Below, in pieces: positions 9,314-19,651 of a stretch of DNA of 64,000 bases. A program made the position numbers and the translations under genes. Origin of the DNA: Chryseobacterium tructae (GTDB lineage: Bacteria; Bacteroidota; Bacteroidia; Flavobacteriales; Weeksellaceae). How positions within the stretch are numbered: the first letter of the stretch is position 1; every line of letters starts with the position of its first letter. The stretch spans positions 310,001 to 374,000 of the forward strand of contig NZ_JAUFQR010000003.1 of NCBI RefSeq assembly GCF_030409875.1. The letters run 5' to 3'. The notes under the pieces were generated by a model, which worked only from the letters and a program-made list of their open reading frames with translations, made no database searches and was not told the DNA's origin.

Positions 9314-9400
9314 TAAAAAAATACTATAATCTGCAAATTTATTGTTTTTTCTTTACTTTAACCTTACTTTTACCCCCTTAATGTCTTAAAGTTTTCTTAA

Positions 9401-10117
9401 ATGAGTCAACTCTTCTATCTGAAAGAATGTTCTTCTACTAATGACGAAATATCAAAGTTTTTACTTTATGAAAATTCAGATTTTATTGGATTGCATACTT
9501 TTAATCAAACTAAAGGTCGTGGTCAGTATGGAAATGTCTGGACTCCGACTGCCGGAAAAAACCTGGCATATACGCTGGCAGTAGATACTCAGAACATTGT
9601 ATGTTCCGACTTTATATTCAATTATTATACCGCAATTATTGTCAGAGATTTCCTTGCCAATTTGGCTGATTATGATGTAAAAATCAAATGGCCGAATGAT
9701 ATTATCCTTAAAGGTAAAAAAATCGTTGGAATTTTGATTGAAAAGAAAAAAATTAATCAGAATAATTATTTTATTATAGGTACCGGAATTAATATTCTTC
9801 AAGATAAATTTGAAGAAATATCGAACGCTGGCTCACTTCTAACGCAGACAGGTAAGGAATTTGATATTGAAGCCCTCACTTTAAGCTTTCACGAATTTTT
9901 ATCAGAAAAACTAAAAAACATTCCTTCTGACCAGGAAATTCTGGACAGGTTCAACGAAAGTCTTTTCCGAAAAGATGAGATCTCAGTATTTGAAATTCAA
10001 AAAGAAAGACAAAATGGCATCATCCGAAATGCGGATGAAAAAGGAGAGCTATGGATCGAATTGGAAAAAGATGGAATGTCTTCTTTTTACCACAAAGAAG
10101 TAAAGCTCCTTTACTGA
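9401..10117 (+). CDS. birA: Biotin--[acetyl-CoA-carboxylase] ligase
   Basis: A 238-residue enzyme that adenylates biotin and attaches it to the biotin carrier protein of acetyl-CoA carboxylase. The biotin/ATP loop GRGQYGNVW is at 39-47, the KWPNDIIL motif near 98-105, and GIL(I)EKK and GTGINI follow. No N-terminal winged helix is present, so this is the single-function (group I) type, not the E. coli-type repressor. It is divergent from rsfS and its 3' end overlaps the convergent LptG-like gene by 7 bp. Confidence 0.93.
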   Translation: MSQLFYLKECSSTNDEISKFLLYENSDFIGLHTFNQTKGRGQYGNVWTPTAGKNLAYTLAVDTQNIVCSDFIFNYYTAIIVRDFLANLADYDVKIKWPNDIILKGKKIVGILIEKKKINQNNYFIIGTGINILQDKFEEISNAGSLLTQTGKEFDIEALTLSFHEFLSEKLKNIPSDQEILDRFNESLFRKDEISVFEIQKERQNGIIRNADEKGELWIELEKDGMSSFYHKEVKLLY

Positions 10118-11222
10118 TTGGCTCTTTTGATATAAAGATAAAGGGTAAGCGGAAGAAACACAAGATTTGGAAGCCACATCGCTAAAGCCGGCGGCAAACT
10201 TTTATTCTCTGAAACAACTTTTAAAGCCTCAAATGAAAAGACGAAAAGAAAGGCCAGTGAAATCCCTATTGCAAGATTGACCCCCAAACCACCTCTTTTC
10301 TTTTGAGAAGACAGAGAAAGAGCCAGGAAGGTTAAAATAATGATGGAAACAGGCATTGAAGTCCTCTGATGAAGCTCATTCAGGTAAGAATTCAGGTTAC
10401 TGTTTCCTCTTGCCTTTTCTCTTTCAATAAATTTGAGCAATTCAGGTGTTGTTTATTCTGACCTAAAAGTTCATTAGGGAAAAGCTCCTCAGGAGAATGA
10501 CTGTAGTTTCTTCTAAGCTCTACGCCATTGCTCAGCTTTTCTGTATTATCTTTATTGATTGTTTTTTCCAGGTAGTTATTTAAAACGAACTGTTTTTTAG
10601 TCTGATCCCAATATACTTCACCAGCTTTTAGTTCATATACCATTCTTCTATTCTTATCGAATTTTTGGTAAACAAAGCTGGATCCTCTTTTTTCTCTTTT
10701 ATTCCAAGAGTCTACAAATATATATTCTGTTCTGCTCAACTGCGAAGAAGCAGGGGCCGTTCCCAGAATCTTTTCTTTGTTGGCAGCATTATAGGTATAA
10801 GCTTCTAATTCATTTTTCTTGATATTCGCCCAAGGGAGAACCAAATGATACACTACAAGTGCCATTAAAGCGATCAAAATCGAAGTATACAGATAAGGTT
10901 TTGAGAACCTATGAAAACTGGCACCACTACTGATAATGGCCACAATTTCAGTGTTATTTGCCATTCTGGAAGTGAAATAAATCACCGTAATAAACACCAG
11001 AATGGAAAGGAAGGTGACCACAAGATTAATAATCCAGTAAGGATAAAAATGAATCAGGAAATACCCAAGGTCTAATTTGGGATCAAGAGCTTTTGCATTT
11101 TCTATTCTCGGTATCTTTTGCTGAACGTCGATGACAAGCACCACTATAGACAATAGCACCAGCATGAAACTGAAAGTTCCAAGGTATTTCTTAATGATAT
11201 ATTTGTCTACAATTTTAAGCAT
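10111..11222 (-). CDS. LptF/LptG (YjgP/YjgQ) family permease (frameshifted as assembled)
   Basis: An inner-membrane subunit of the ABC exporter that moves lipopolysaccharide to the outer membrane. Two frames join to about 370 residues if one A is restored in the run complementary to 10452-10454 (reads GQNKTTPELLKF). N-terminal segments at about 15-35, 60-80 and 100-122 and C-terminal segments after the break flank a periplasmic beta-jellyroll. MLKIVDKYIIKKYLGTF, FTSRMANNTEIVAIISSGASFHRF and HQRTSMPVSIIILTFLAL are typical of LptG. It follows tgt by 7 bp, a neighbourhood I recall from flavobacteria. LptF and LptG cannot be told apart safely here. Confidence 0.88.
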
Positions 11223-11229
11223 ATTCTTC

Positions 11230-12359
11230 TTATAGTCTTTGTCTAAGAACTGGTACTACAGAGTTTTTCCATTCATAGAAATCTCCTGCGACAATGTGTT
11301 CTCTTGCCGCTTTCACCAAGTCAAGGTAAAATGCAAGATTATGAATTGAAGCGATCTGTTTTGCTAAATATTCTTTGGACACAAACAGGTGACGAAGATA
11401 TGCTTTTGAATATTCACGATCTACAAAGCTGGTTCCGAATTCATCCAAAGGCGAAAAATCACGTTTCCATTTTTCGTTTTTAAGATTCATTACCCCTTGC
11501 CATGTGAAAAGCATTGCATTTCTGGCATTTCTTGTAGGCATAACACAATCCATCATATCAATTCCTAATCCAATAGATTCCAGGATATTCCAAGGTGTTC
11601 CCACGCCCATCAAATATCTTGGCTTTCTTTAGGAAGAATATCTGTTACTTCATCCGTGATTCTGTACATTTCTTCTTCAGGCTCTCCAACAGAAAGTCCT
11701 CCAATAGCATTTCCTTCTGCTCCAGCTTCTGAAATAACCTCCGCAGAAATCTTTCTTAAATCAGAATAGGTAGATCCCTGAACAATAGGAAAAAGCCTTT
11801 GTTTATGACCATATAATTCAGGATTATCATGAGTCCATTCTATACATCTTTTAAGCCAACGGTGGGTAAGCTCCATAGATGATTTTGCCTGGTTGTAATC
11901 ACAAGGATAAGGAGTACATTCGTCAAAAGCCATGAAAATATCAGCTCCGATCTGTCTTTGGATCTCCATTGATCTCTCCGGAGAGAACATGTGATAGCTT
12001 CCGTCAATATGAGATTTGAATCGGGCTCCTTCTTCTGTCATTTTTCTGTTGCTCGCCAGCGAGAATACCTGAAAGCCACCTGAATCAGTAAGAATGGGAA
12101 GATCCCAGTTCATAAATTTATGTAAACCACCAGCATCCTGCATCGTTTCCATTCCTGGACGAAGGTAAAGGTGGTAAGTATTTCCCAAAATAATCTGGGC
12201 TTTAATGTCTTCTTTTAATTCTCTCTGATGAACTGTTTTCACACTTGCAACAGTTCCTACTGGCATAAAAATAGGAGTCTGGATCTTTCCGTGATCTGTA
12301 GTGATCTCCCCTGCTCTTGCTTTTCCTTCAGAGGTTTTTTCTATATTAAAAAATTTCAT
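11230..12359 (-). CDS. tgt: tRNA-guanine(34) transglycosylase (frameshifted as assembled)
   Basis: Exchanges guanine-34 for a queuine precursor in tRNAs with GUN anticodons. The frames join to about 376 residues if one A is restored in the run complementary to 11624-11626 (reads LPKEKPRYLMGVGTPWN). The N-terminal part has TPIFMPVGTVASVKTV, ILGNTYHLYLRPG, LTDSGGFQVFSLA (nucleophile Asp region) and FMAFDECTPYPCDY. The C-terminal part has GLSVGEP before the break and MDCVMPTRNARN after it. The zinc-binding end is of the atypical Bacteroidota form, with few Cys residues. It lies directly upstream of the LptG-like gene. Confidence 0.93.
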
Positions 12360-12429
12360 CTGTACACTTTTTTAGTTCGCCGCAATTAGCGATTCTCATT
12401 GTCGGGCAAAATCCCGCTTCATCATTATT

Positions 12430-12795
12430 TTATCTCTGAGGCACTCCTAATTCGGCTTGCTTCAGCTTATCTTTTACATATTTTTCGGCCTTAGGATCTT
12501 TCTTTAGTAAAATCTGCTGTGCTTCATTTGCTATCCCTTCCATTTCTTCTTTAATCACATAGTATTTAAAACTTTCGACAAAATCATCAGGTTTTACATT
12601 GTGTGATTTTAAAATAAATCGGGTACCTGCTTCCATATTTCTGTCCCGAAACATAAAGTTAGCCTGATCATTAATAATCAGATCAGCAATAACATCAGCC
12701 ATAATATCCTGATCAACCAGATTTTTAGGCTTATCAATATAATCACTGCATGAAAACAGCCCCAGAAAGGCAAAAACAAGGATCAACTTTTTCAT
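12430..12795 (-). CDS. DUF4296 lipoprotein
   Basis: A 121-residue lipoprotein. The signal peptide ends in the lipobox LGLFSC with Cys16, so the mature protein is probably acylated at the inner or outer membrane. The helical body, with DIMADVIADLIINDQAN, matches the Bacteroidota-specific DUF4296 family. No enzymatic role is known. It follows the GT2 gene by 42 bp and may be co-transcribed. The length is typical. Confidence 0.8.
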   Translation of the reverse strand: MKKLILVFAFLGLFSCSDYIDKPKNLVDQDIMADVIADLIINDQANFMFRDRNMEAGTRFILKSHNVKPDDFVESFKYYVIKEEMEGIANEAQQILLKKDPKAEKYVKDKLKQAELGVPQR

Positions 12796-12837
12796 CAGCT
12801 TAATTTTATAATTTTAATGGAAGAATTGATCTTTGCA

Positions 12838-13553
12838 TCACAATCTATTGATGATTGACTTCCATTTTAAGTTTAAAACACCAAAAACAGCTTCATGGAT
12901 AATTCCACCATTCATTTTGCTTTCTCCTAAAATCCTATTGGTAAAGATAATAGGAACTTCCACAATTCTGAAACCTTTTTTAAAAGCTCTGAATTTCATT
13001 TCTATCTGAAATCCATATCCTTTCAATCTCACATTATCCAATCCTATCTCTTCCAATACTTTACGGGAGAAACAAACAAACCGGCTGTTGTATCATGAAT
13101 AGGAAGTCCTAAAATAAATCTCACATATTTCGATGCAAAATAAGACAACAGAACCCTTCCCATAGGCCAGTTTACTACATTTACCCCTTTTGAATAACGA
13201 GATCCAATAGCCATATCTGCATTCAGACAAGCTTCAAAAAGCTTAGGTAAATCATTAGGACTATGTGAAAAATCGGCATCCATTTCAAAAATATAATCGT
13301 ATTTATTCTCGATTGCCCATCTAAAGCCATGAATATAGGCTTTACCTAAACCATCTTTTGTATGTCTTATTGACAGATGCAGGTAATGTGGATACCTCTT
13401 TTGCAGCTCTTTTACGATTTCAGCGGTTCCGTCCGGAGAAGAATCATCCACTACTAAGATATGAAAGTCATCCTCCAATGCAAAAACAGCGGAAATAATA
13501 TTTTTAATATTTTCCTTTTCGTTATACGTTGGGATTATGACGAGTTTTTTCAT
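12838..13553 (-). CDS. Polyprenol monophosphomannose synthase-like glycosyltransferase, GT2 (frameshifted as assembled)
   Basis: A cytoplasmic family 2 glycosyltransferase of the dolichol-phosphate-mannose synthase type, transferring a sugar from a nucleotide donor to a polyprenyl phosphate. It is about 238 residues once one T is restored next to 13078-13080 (reads TTAGFVCFSRKVLEEIG). VIIPTYNEKENI, DDSSPDGT, the metal-binding EMDADFSHSP and GSRYSKG are visible, with no C-terminal membrane domain. I chose the start at 13553 (MKKLVIIPTYNE) rather than 13598 because a -7 promoter element lies between them. Confidence 0.88.
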
Positions 13554-13562
13554 TTCAGTTTG

Positions 13563-13570
13563 CAAAGATA
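13563..13570 (-). promoter_or_regulatory. -7 promoter element TATCTTTG
   Basis: An exact TAnnTTTG element ten bases upstream of the GT2 ATG on the minus strand, which would give a near-leaderless mRNA. It also rules against the longer upstream start. Confidence 0.5.
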
Positions 13571-13792
13571 GTTTATTTAACCTTTTTATTTTATACAAAA
13601 TAATCTATAATTTTGCAAAAAATTTTTCAATGATTCGTGGGTCAAATAAAAATAGCATTCAATAATTTTAGATGATGCACAAAATCAATTGAAAAATAGG
13701 CTTAACATCAAATTTAGCAGATGAAGCAATAAAGAAAATCTATGCCAAGTTGTGTTATTTATAGTTAAATAAAAAAATAAAAACTTAAAAAT

Positions 13793-14461
13793 TTGCCATC
13801 GTCACCGAACTACATCAATTATGTAAGAATACCTGAGAACAACGATTGGGTCATTTTTATACTTATAGGCTGTATCTTTTTATATGTTTTCATGATGAAC
13901 ATTATAGAAAGAGATGCGAGTCTTAAAGATTTTCTGCTTCAAAAGTATTTTGACGCGAGTAACAATCTACCAAGCTGGATTATCACCTCCTGTGTGATTA
14001 CTCTTACTTTATCTGTTCTGATTTCACAATACATTCCGGTAGTTCCGAAATATATTGCAGATCTACAGGTTCTGGGATATCAGCTTAATAAATTTGGATA
14101 TACGCTGCTGGCAGTTATCTTTTTTTATCTGATCAAGTCAACATTGGGTTTTTTATTTTACCAAAGTATCGGGGATGGAAAGAAATGGACTATTTTTTAT
14201 TTCACCTCGACAAAGTTCTATTTTATTCTGTCATTTTTGTTGATAATTTTGTGTGTAACCCACTATTACTTCCCTATAGACAGAAATAAAATGTTCTTAT
14301 ATTATTTCTCCTTCTTTTCTTTTGTATTCATTTTCAAAGTTTTTTTCTATTTATTTCACAAGAACAAGATTCTTCCGGAGAAATGGTATTATAAATTTTT
14401 GTATATTTGCACGCTCCAAATCGCACCATTATTACTGCTTTGGAAATTGTTATTTTTTTAA
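13793..14461 (+). CDS. DUF4271 membrane protein
   Basis: A 222-residue integral membrane protein with six or so hydrophobic segments and the DUF4271 pattern common in Bacteroidota (NDWVIFILIGCIFLYV...QLNKFGYTLLAVIFFYLIKSTLGFLFYQSIG...KFYFILSFLLII). The likely start is TTG (reads MPSSPNYINYVRIPENNDW); no in-frame ATG occurs before the conserved region. The hemD ATG follows 3 bp after its stop, so the two are co-transcribed. Its function is unknown. Confidence 0.75.
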   Translation: MPSSPNYINYVRIPENNDWVIFILIGCIFLYVFMMNIIERDASLKDFLLQKYFDASNNLPSWIITSCVITLTLSVLISQYIPVVPKYIADLQVLGYQLNKFGYTLLAVIFFYLIKSTLGFLFYQSIGDGKKWTIFYFTSTKFYFILSFLLIILCVTHYYFPIDRNKMFLYYFSFFSFVFIFKVFFYLFHKNKILPEKWYYKFLYICTLQIAPLLLLWKLLFF

Positions 14462-14464
14462 TAA

Positions 14465-15214
14465 ATGTCAATGATGAGAATAAAGTCCATATTGGTTTCT
14501 CAACCAGCGCCTAGTGAATCTTCTCCATATCTGGATATAGCGAAGAAGGAAAAAATAAAGATTGATTTCCGTCCATTTATCCACGTTGAAGGGGTTGACA
14601 ATAAAGAACTCAGAACTCAGAAAATAGATCTGACGCAATATACCGGTATCATTTTTACCAGTAAAAATGCTATTGACCATTACTTCAGACTTGCAGAAGA
14701 ATTGCGTTTTGCAGTTCCGGATACAATGAGATATATCTGTCAGTCGGAAGCTATTGCCAACTATCTTCAGAAACACATTGTGTACAGAAAAAGAAAAATC
14801 AGCTTTGGGGAGAAAAACTTCTCAGACCTTCTTCCTCTGTTCAAGAAATTTCCTACTGAAAAATATCTGTTGCCATCTTCAGATGTTTTAAGCCCGGATA
14901 TTGTAAAAACTTTGGATTCTGCCAATATAGAATGGACAAGAGCAATCATGTACCGTACTGTATGCAGTGACCTGACGGACATCAACATTAAAGATTACGA
15001 CATGTTGATCTTCTTTAGCCCACAAGGAATCAAGTCTCTGCAACAGAATTTTCCGGACTTCAAGCAGGATGAAACTAAGATCGGAGTTTTTGGAAACACC
15101 ACTTTAGCTGCCGCTGAAGAAGCTGGATTAAAAGTAGATCTAATGGCTCCTACGAAGGAAACCCCTTCTATGACCATGGCTCTTGAAAAATATATTAAAG
15201 CTCTACACAAATAG
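14465..15214 (+). CDS. hemD: Uroporphyrinogen-III synthase
   Basis: A 249-residue cytoplasmic enzyme that cyclises hydroxymethylbilane with inversion of ring D in haem synthesis. The two-domain HemD pattern is present: ILVSQPAPSESSPYLDIAKKEKIKIDFRPFI near the N-terminus, YTGIIFTSKNAIDHYF near 60, YDMLIFFSPQGIKSLQQNF near 179, and IGVFGNTTLAAAEEAGLKV toward the end. It is co-transcribed with the DUF4271 gene and ends at a strong terminator. Met1 (14465) or the ATGs just after it could be the start. HemD sequences diverge widely, but this one is recognisable. Confidence 0.9.
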   Translation: MSMMRIKSILVSQPAPSESSPYLDIAKKEKIKIDFRPFIHVEGVDNKELRTQKIDLTQYTGIIFTSKNAIDHYFRLAEELRFAVPDTMRYICQSEAIANYLQKHIVYRKRKISFGEKNFSDLLPLFKKFPTEKYLLPSSDVLSPDIVKTLDSANIEWTRAIMYRTVCSDLTDINIKDYDMLIFFSPQGIKSLQQNFPDFKQDETKIGVFGNTTLAAAEEAGLKVDLMAPTKETPSMTMALEKYIKALHK

Positions 15215-15698
15215 TCTTTAATACAGAAATAAACTCAACCATCTTTCCTTTATGAAAAGATGGTTTTTTTATTTAAGAACACTTTAATCAACCGTTCAAA
15301 ACCGAAAATCAAGCAATTGGCTTATTATATATTGTCGCATTTATAAACACCAAATAACGATCATACATGAGTTATTTTCCTATCTGTAAGAATCTTTGTC
15401 TCTAACACACTAACCCTGGCAAGAAAACACAATCAACAATATCATTTATATAACAAAAATTGATTTTTTCTATAAAATAAACTCTGATCAACCCCATACA
15501 ATACCATAAATGTAAAAAAACACCAAAAAACGCAACAGAAATCTTCAATAACTTAATCTATATAGACGTAATTATTTTTGTGAAATATTAATTAAAAAAA
15601 ATAACATTAACAATTAACAATCAATTAATTAAGTTATTCCTATTTTTCAATAACTCATTATAAATCCTTTATATTAGAACCAATTAAAAAACTCTAAT
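15215..15698. other. Gene-free AT-rich region before the T9SS repeat protein
   Basis: 484 bp. It holds the hemD terminator at 15237-15270. The rest is very AT-rich with several short AATTAA/TTAATT runs and carries no ORF or RNA I can support. It presumably contains the promoter of the gene at 15699. Confidence 0.6.
15237..15270 (+). terminator. Intrinsic terminator of hemD
   Basis: Perfect 10-bp arms AACCATCTTT and AAAGATGGTT with a 9-nt loop, followed by a T run. Confidence 0.9.
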
Positions 15699-17217
15699 AT
15701 GAAAAAGTTATTATTTTCTCTATTCTTACTTATTATTGTATTTGTAAGCGCCCAAAACGACAACTGTACCGGGGCAATCAATTTACCTGTAGGAACAAAT
15801 TTTACATCAGGAGCCATCACAGCAAATAACAACGGCGCAACTACCGATGGCACTCCTCCCACCTGTACCTCAGTTGCCGTTGACAACGTATGGTTCAAAG
15901 CAACGGTACCCCAAAGCGGAAATCTAACAATAGAGATGAGAGAAGTTTCAGGAACCTCTTTTCTTTATCCTGTTATTACCGTTTATACAGGCATGTGTAA
16001 TTCATTAACTCAAATCAGCTGCAAGGATTACGGCTACAACGTTCCATTAGTATTTAACGGCCGCACTCCAGGTGAAATCATCTACATCAGTGTATGGAAA
16101 CTTAATTCAAATATTAGCAATGGAGCATTTAAGATTTCAGCTTTCGATCCTGCTCCACCAGCCAATGACCCATGCTCAGGAGCAATATCATTAACCGTAG
16201 GAACAGACTTCAATTCGGGGGCAATCAATGTAGACAATACAGGAGCAACTCCTGATGGCTCAATTCCATCCTGCCAAACCAGCACTACCGATAACATCTG
16301 GTTTAAAGTAATTGTCCCACAAATGGTAATCTAAAAATAGAAGTCAATGATAGTGGTAATGGCCTATTTTCTGGCGCTGGACTTAGTATATATAGTGGAA
16401 CATGTGGCTCCCTAACTGAAATTGGATGTAAAAATGATTATTTTTCATTAATAACATTGACCGGACAAACTCCGGGAGCCACGTTATATGTAAACGTATG
16501 GAAACTTAATCAGACAAACGGGACAGGCGAGTTTAAAATTTCAGCCTATGGATTTATCCCACCAGACAATAACAGTTGTTCACAGGCAACTCCGCTGACG
16601 ATAGGAACAAATTTTAATTCAGGAGCAATCACCTCCAATAATGTTGAAGCGACTACCGACAGCACATTGCCTACATGTAATGAAGATGCTGCAGACAATA
16701 TATGGTTTACAGCAACGGTACCGCAAGCGGAAACCTTAAGATCGAAACTAAAAAAAGCCCAGGATCCCAATTTGATCACCCCACCACTACAGTTTATAGT
16801 GGCAACTGCGGGACTTTAAGTGAAATCAGCTGCAGTGATGACTTTTCAATAATAACATTAACGGGACAGACTCCGGGAAACACATTGTATGTCAGTGTAT
16901 GGAAATACGAAGGAAATATAGTAAATGGCAAGTTCAAAATTTCAGCATACGATGACAGCACCTTGTCAACTCATGAAGTAGCTGACAATAAAAAGAAGAT
17001 CACAGTATTTCCTAATCCTTTTAGCGATGTACTTATCATCTCTGATATCAATGATGTGAAGTCCATATCGGTTACAGATATATCAGGAAAGCTGATCAAG
17101 ACAATTGAAAAGCCCTCTTCTTCACTTGATATGAGGGATTTAGAAGATGGCCTTTATTTCGTTACTTTAAAAATGAAAGATGAGAGCATAAAAACGATTA
17201 AAACAATAAAAAAATAA
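15699..17217 (+). CDS. Secreted repeat protein with T9SS type A sorting tail (two frameshifts as assembled)
   Basis: About 506 residues after restoring one A at 16321-16323 and one A at 16725-16726. A signal peptide (1-18, ending FVSA) is followed by three tandem repeats of about 140 residues. Each has NDxCSGAxxLxVGTxFxSGAI, then PTC...DNxWFKxxVPQxGNLxIE, then TVYSGxCxxLxxISC and ISVWK...GKFKISA. This is the repeat region often seen in flavobacterial T9SS cargo. The last 75 residues (KKITVFPNPFSDVLII...DISGKLIKT...LEDGLYFVTLK) are a type A sorting domain, so the protein should cross the outer membrane by T9SS. Both breaks fall at the same place (VPQ|GN) in repeats 2 and 3, while repeat 1 is intact. 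Function unknown, possibly adhesion. Confidence 0.8.
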
Positions 17218-17240
17218 CTCCATTATCCAATATTAAAGAA

Positions 17241-17270
17241 AAGGCTATCAAAAATCTGATAGCCTTTCTT
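17241..17270 (+). terminator. Intrinsic terminator of the T9SS repeat protein
   Basis: Perfect 10-bp arms AAGGCTATCA and TGATAGCCTT with a 6-nt loop, followed by a T-rich tract. Confidence 0.88.
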
Positions 17271-17350
17271 ATATTTGAACAAGAATTAATATTGAATGCA
17301 ACTGCAACGTTTCTGCAAAAAAACACAGGACGTAAAAAATTAGAATATAG

Positions 17351-19393
17351 ATGAAAGCTCCACAAGCAAAAAAAATAGAAAAAATATTAGAAACCCATGC
17401 CGACAGAAGAGTAGATCATTACTTCTGGCTTAATGAAAGGGAAAACCCGGAAGTCATTCAATATCTTGAAGAAGAAAATGCTTACGAAGAATTCATCATG
17501 AAAGACACCGAGGAGCTTCAGGAAGAACTTTTCGAAGAGATGAAAGCCCGTTATAAGAAGGATGATGAGTCTCTACCTTATATCTTTAATGAATACTGGT
17601 ATATTGTACGGTATGAGGAAGGAAAAGAATATCCAATCTTCTGCAGAAAATATAAAAGCCTGGATAATGAGGAAGAAATTATACTTAACGTCAATATTTT
17701 AGCGGAAGGTGAAGATTTCTTTGAAGTAGGAAGCGTAGCAGTAAGCCCTAATAATGAACTGACTTCTTTTTCTTCAGATAATGTAGGAAGAAGGATCTAT
17801 ACATTAAACTTCAAAAATTTGAAGACCGGTGAAATTCTTCCGGATAAAATTCTAAATACTACAGGAAAAGCAGTTTGGGCGAATGACAATCAACATGTTT
17901 TCTATATTAGAAAAGATAAAAGTCTTCGTGCATTCCAGGTTTACAGACACAAACTGGGAACGGATCCTGCTGAAGATGTTCTTATCTTCCATGAAGAAGA
18001 TGACACCTTTGATGTAAATGTGTTTAAAACAAAATCATTACAATATATCTTTATCGCAAGTTCTAGCACCATTTCCGATGAACATCATTTCATTCCTGCA
18101 GACAATGTTTTTGCAGACTGGAAAGTCATCCAGCCAAGAATAGATGATCTTGAGTATTCTGTAGAACATTATGAAGATGAATTCTACATTATCACCAATG
18201 CTGATGACGCTACGAACTTTAAAATTGTAAAAACAAAGATTGATAATTGCAGTATGGAAAACTGGGTAGATGTAATCCCTCACCGTGCTGAAGTTTTATT
18301 GGAAGGTTTTGAAATCTTTAAAGATCACCTGGTTCTGGAGGAAAGAGAAAAAGGACTGCTTCAAATCAAAATTATTGATGAAAAAACAAAGGAATCTTAT
18401 TACCTACCTTTCTCTGATCCAACCTACACTACTTATATAGGAATCAATCTTGAATTCGATACGGAGGTTTTACGTTATGGCTACACGTCCCTTACGCAGC
18501 CAAGTTCTACTTACGAGTATAACATGAAGGATAAAACGACTATACTTCTGAAACAACAGGAAGTCTTGGGCGGAAAATTCTTCCCGGAAAATTATGTTTC
18601 CGAAAGAATCTGGGCAGATTCCAGAGATGGAGAAACTAAAATTCCAATTTCTCTTGTATATCATAAGGACACGAAGAAATCAGCAGATACTCCACTTTTA
18701 CTCTATGGATATGGAAGCTACGGTCATACTGTGGATGCAAGCTTCTCCAATGTAAGACTTTCTATTCTTGATCGCGGTTTCATTTATGCTATCGCTCATA
18801 TCCGCGGAGGTGAATATTTGGGAAGAGAATGGTATGAAGATGGAAAAATGTTATTCAAGAAAAATACTTTCTTCGATTTTATAGATGCAGGAAAATACCT
18901 TATAAAGGAAAACTACACTTCATCCGATCATTTATATGCTATGGGGGGAAGCGCCGGAGGATTATTGGTAGGTGCAGTCATGAATTATGAGCCTCAATTA
19001 TTCAATGGAATAGTAGCACAGGTTCCTTTTGTAGATGTTGTGACTACAATGCTGGATGATACAATCCCTTTAACAACCGGAGAATATGACGAATGGGGAA
19101 ATCCTAATGACAAAGAATACTATCATTATATGAAGGATTATTCACCTTACGATAATGTTGAGGCAAAAGATTATCCAAATATACTGATTACAACAGGATT
19201 TCATGATTCCCAGGTACAATATTGGGAGCCCGCAAAATGGACTGCAAAGCTTAGAGAATTGAAAACTGATGATAATATTCTGATCTTTAAAACAGATATG
19301 AGTTCCGGTCATGGAGGAGCAAGCGGAAGATTTGAGTCCCTGAAAGAAGACGCGCTAGAATATGCGTTCTTATTAAAGATTAACAAAAAATAG
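17351..19393 (+). CDS. ptrB: Oligopeptidase B-like S9 serine peptidase
   Basis: A 680-residue cytoplasmic peptidase of family S9A, normal length, with no signal peptide. The N-terminal 400 residues form the beta-propeller gate (HADRRVDHYFWLNERENPEVIQYLE at the start). The C-terminal alpha/beta-hydrolase domain has YGSYG, AHIRGGEYLGREWYEDGK, the nucleophile Ser534 in GGSAGG, Asp619 in FHDSQV and His654 in SGHGGASGR. Oligopeptidase B cuts short peptides after Lys or Arg. It is a single gene between terminators, with small genes downstream. Confidence 0.9.
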   Translation: MKAPQAKKIEKILETHADRRVDHYFWLNERENPEVIQYLEEENAYEEFIMKDTEELQEELFEEMKARYKKDDESLPYIFNEYWYIVRYEEGKEYPIFCRKYKSLDNEEEIILNVNILAEGEDFFEVGSVAVSPNNELTSFSSDNVGRRIYTLNFKNLKTGEILPDKILNTTGKAVWANDNQHVFYIRKDKSLRAFQVYRHKLGTDPAEDVLIFHEEDDTFDVNVFKTKSLQYIFIASSSTISDEHHFIPADNVFADWKVIQPRIDDLEYSVEHYEDEFYIITNADDATNFKIVKTKIDNCSMENWVDVIPHRAEVLLEGFEIFKDHLVLEEREKGLLQIKIIDEKTKESYYLPFSDPTYTTYIGINLEFDTEVLRYGYTSLTQPSSTYEYNMKDKTTILLKQQEVLGGKFFPENYVSERIWADSRDGETKIPISLVYHKDTKKSADTPLLLYGYGSYGHTVDASFSNVRLSILDRGFIYAIAHIRGGEYLGREWYEDGKMLFKKNTFFDFIDAGKYLIKENYTSSDHLYAMGGSAGGLLVGAVMNYEPQLFNGIVAQVPFVDVVTTMLDDTIPLTTGEYDEWGNPNDKEYYHYMKDYSPYDNVEAKDYPNILITTGFHDSQVQYWEPAKWTAKLRELKTDDNILIFKTDMSSGHGGASGRFESLKEDALEYAFLLKINKK

Positions 19394-19436
19394 TTTTGAT
19401 TAACTTTCTCTTTGCGATCTCTTACATATAAGACCT

Positions 19437-19610
19437 ATGGTATTATTAATTTTGATTTCAATAGCTGTTATTTATTATCTGATACAAAAACAGAAAATAA
19501 CAAGAATAGAAAAAAGAGAAGAGTTTAAGTCCAAACAAGAGGAAAAACTTAAGGATATGCTGAAAAAAGCGAAAGAAGAAGATCTTAATAATAAAGAAAA
19601 TAACAATTAA
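19437..19610 (+). CDS. Small single-span membrane protein, 57 aa
   Basis: A 57-residue ORF beginning ATG at 19437. An N-terminal hydrophobic helix (VLLILISIAVIYYLI) is followed by a highly charged Lys/Glu-rich helical tail (KREEFKSKQEEKLKDMLKKAKEED). This looks like a one-pass membrane protein with a cytoplasmic coiled coil. It sits 43 bp after oligopeptidase B and 41 bp before the next gene, on the same strand and in otherwise empty sequence. Codon use is normal for the window. No function is recognised. Confidence 0.55.
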   Translation: MVLLILISIAVIYYLIQKQKITRIEKREEFKSKQEEKLKDMLKKAKEEDLNNKENNN

Positions 19611-19651
19611 TAAAATGTATTGTCATCATAAAAAGTGACAATTATAAAAAT

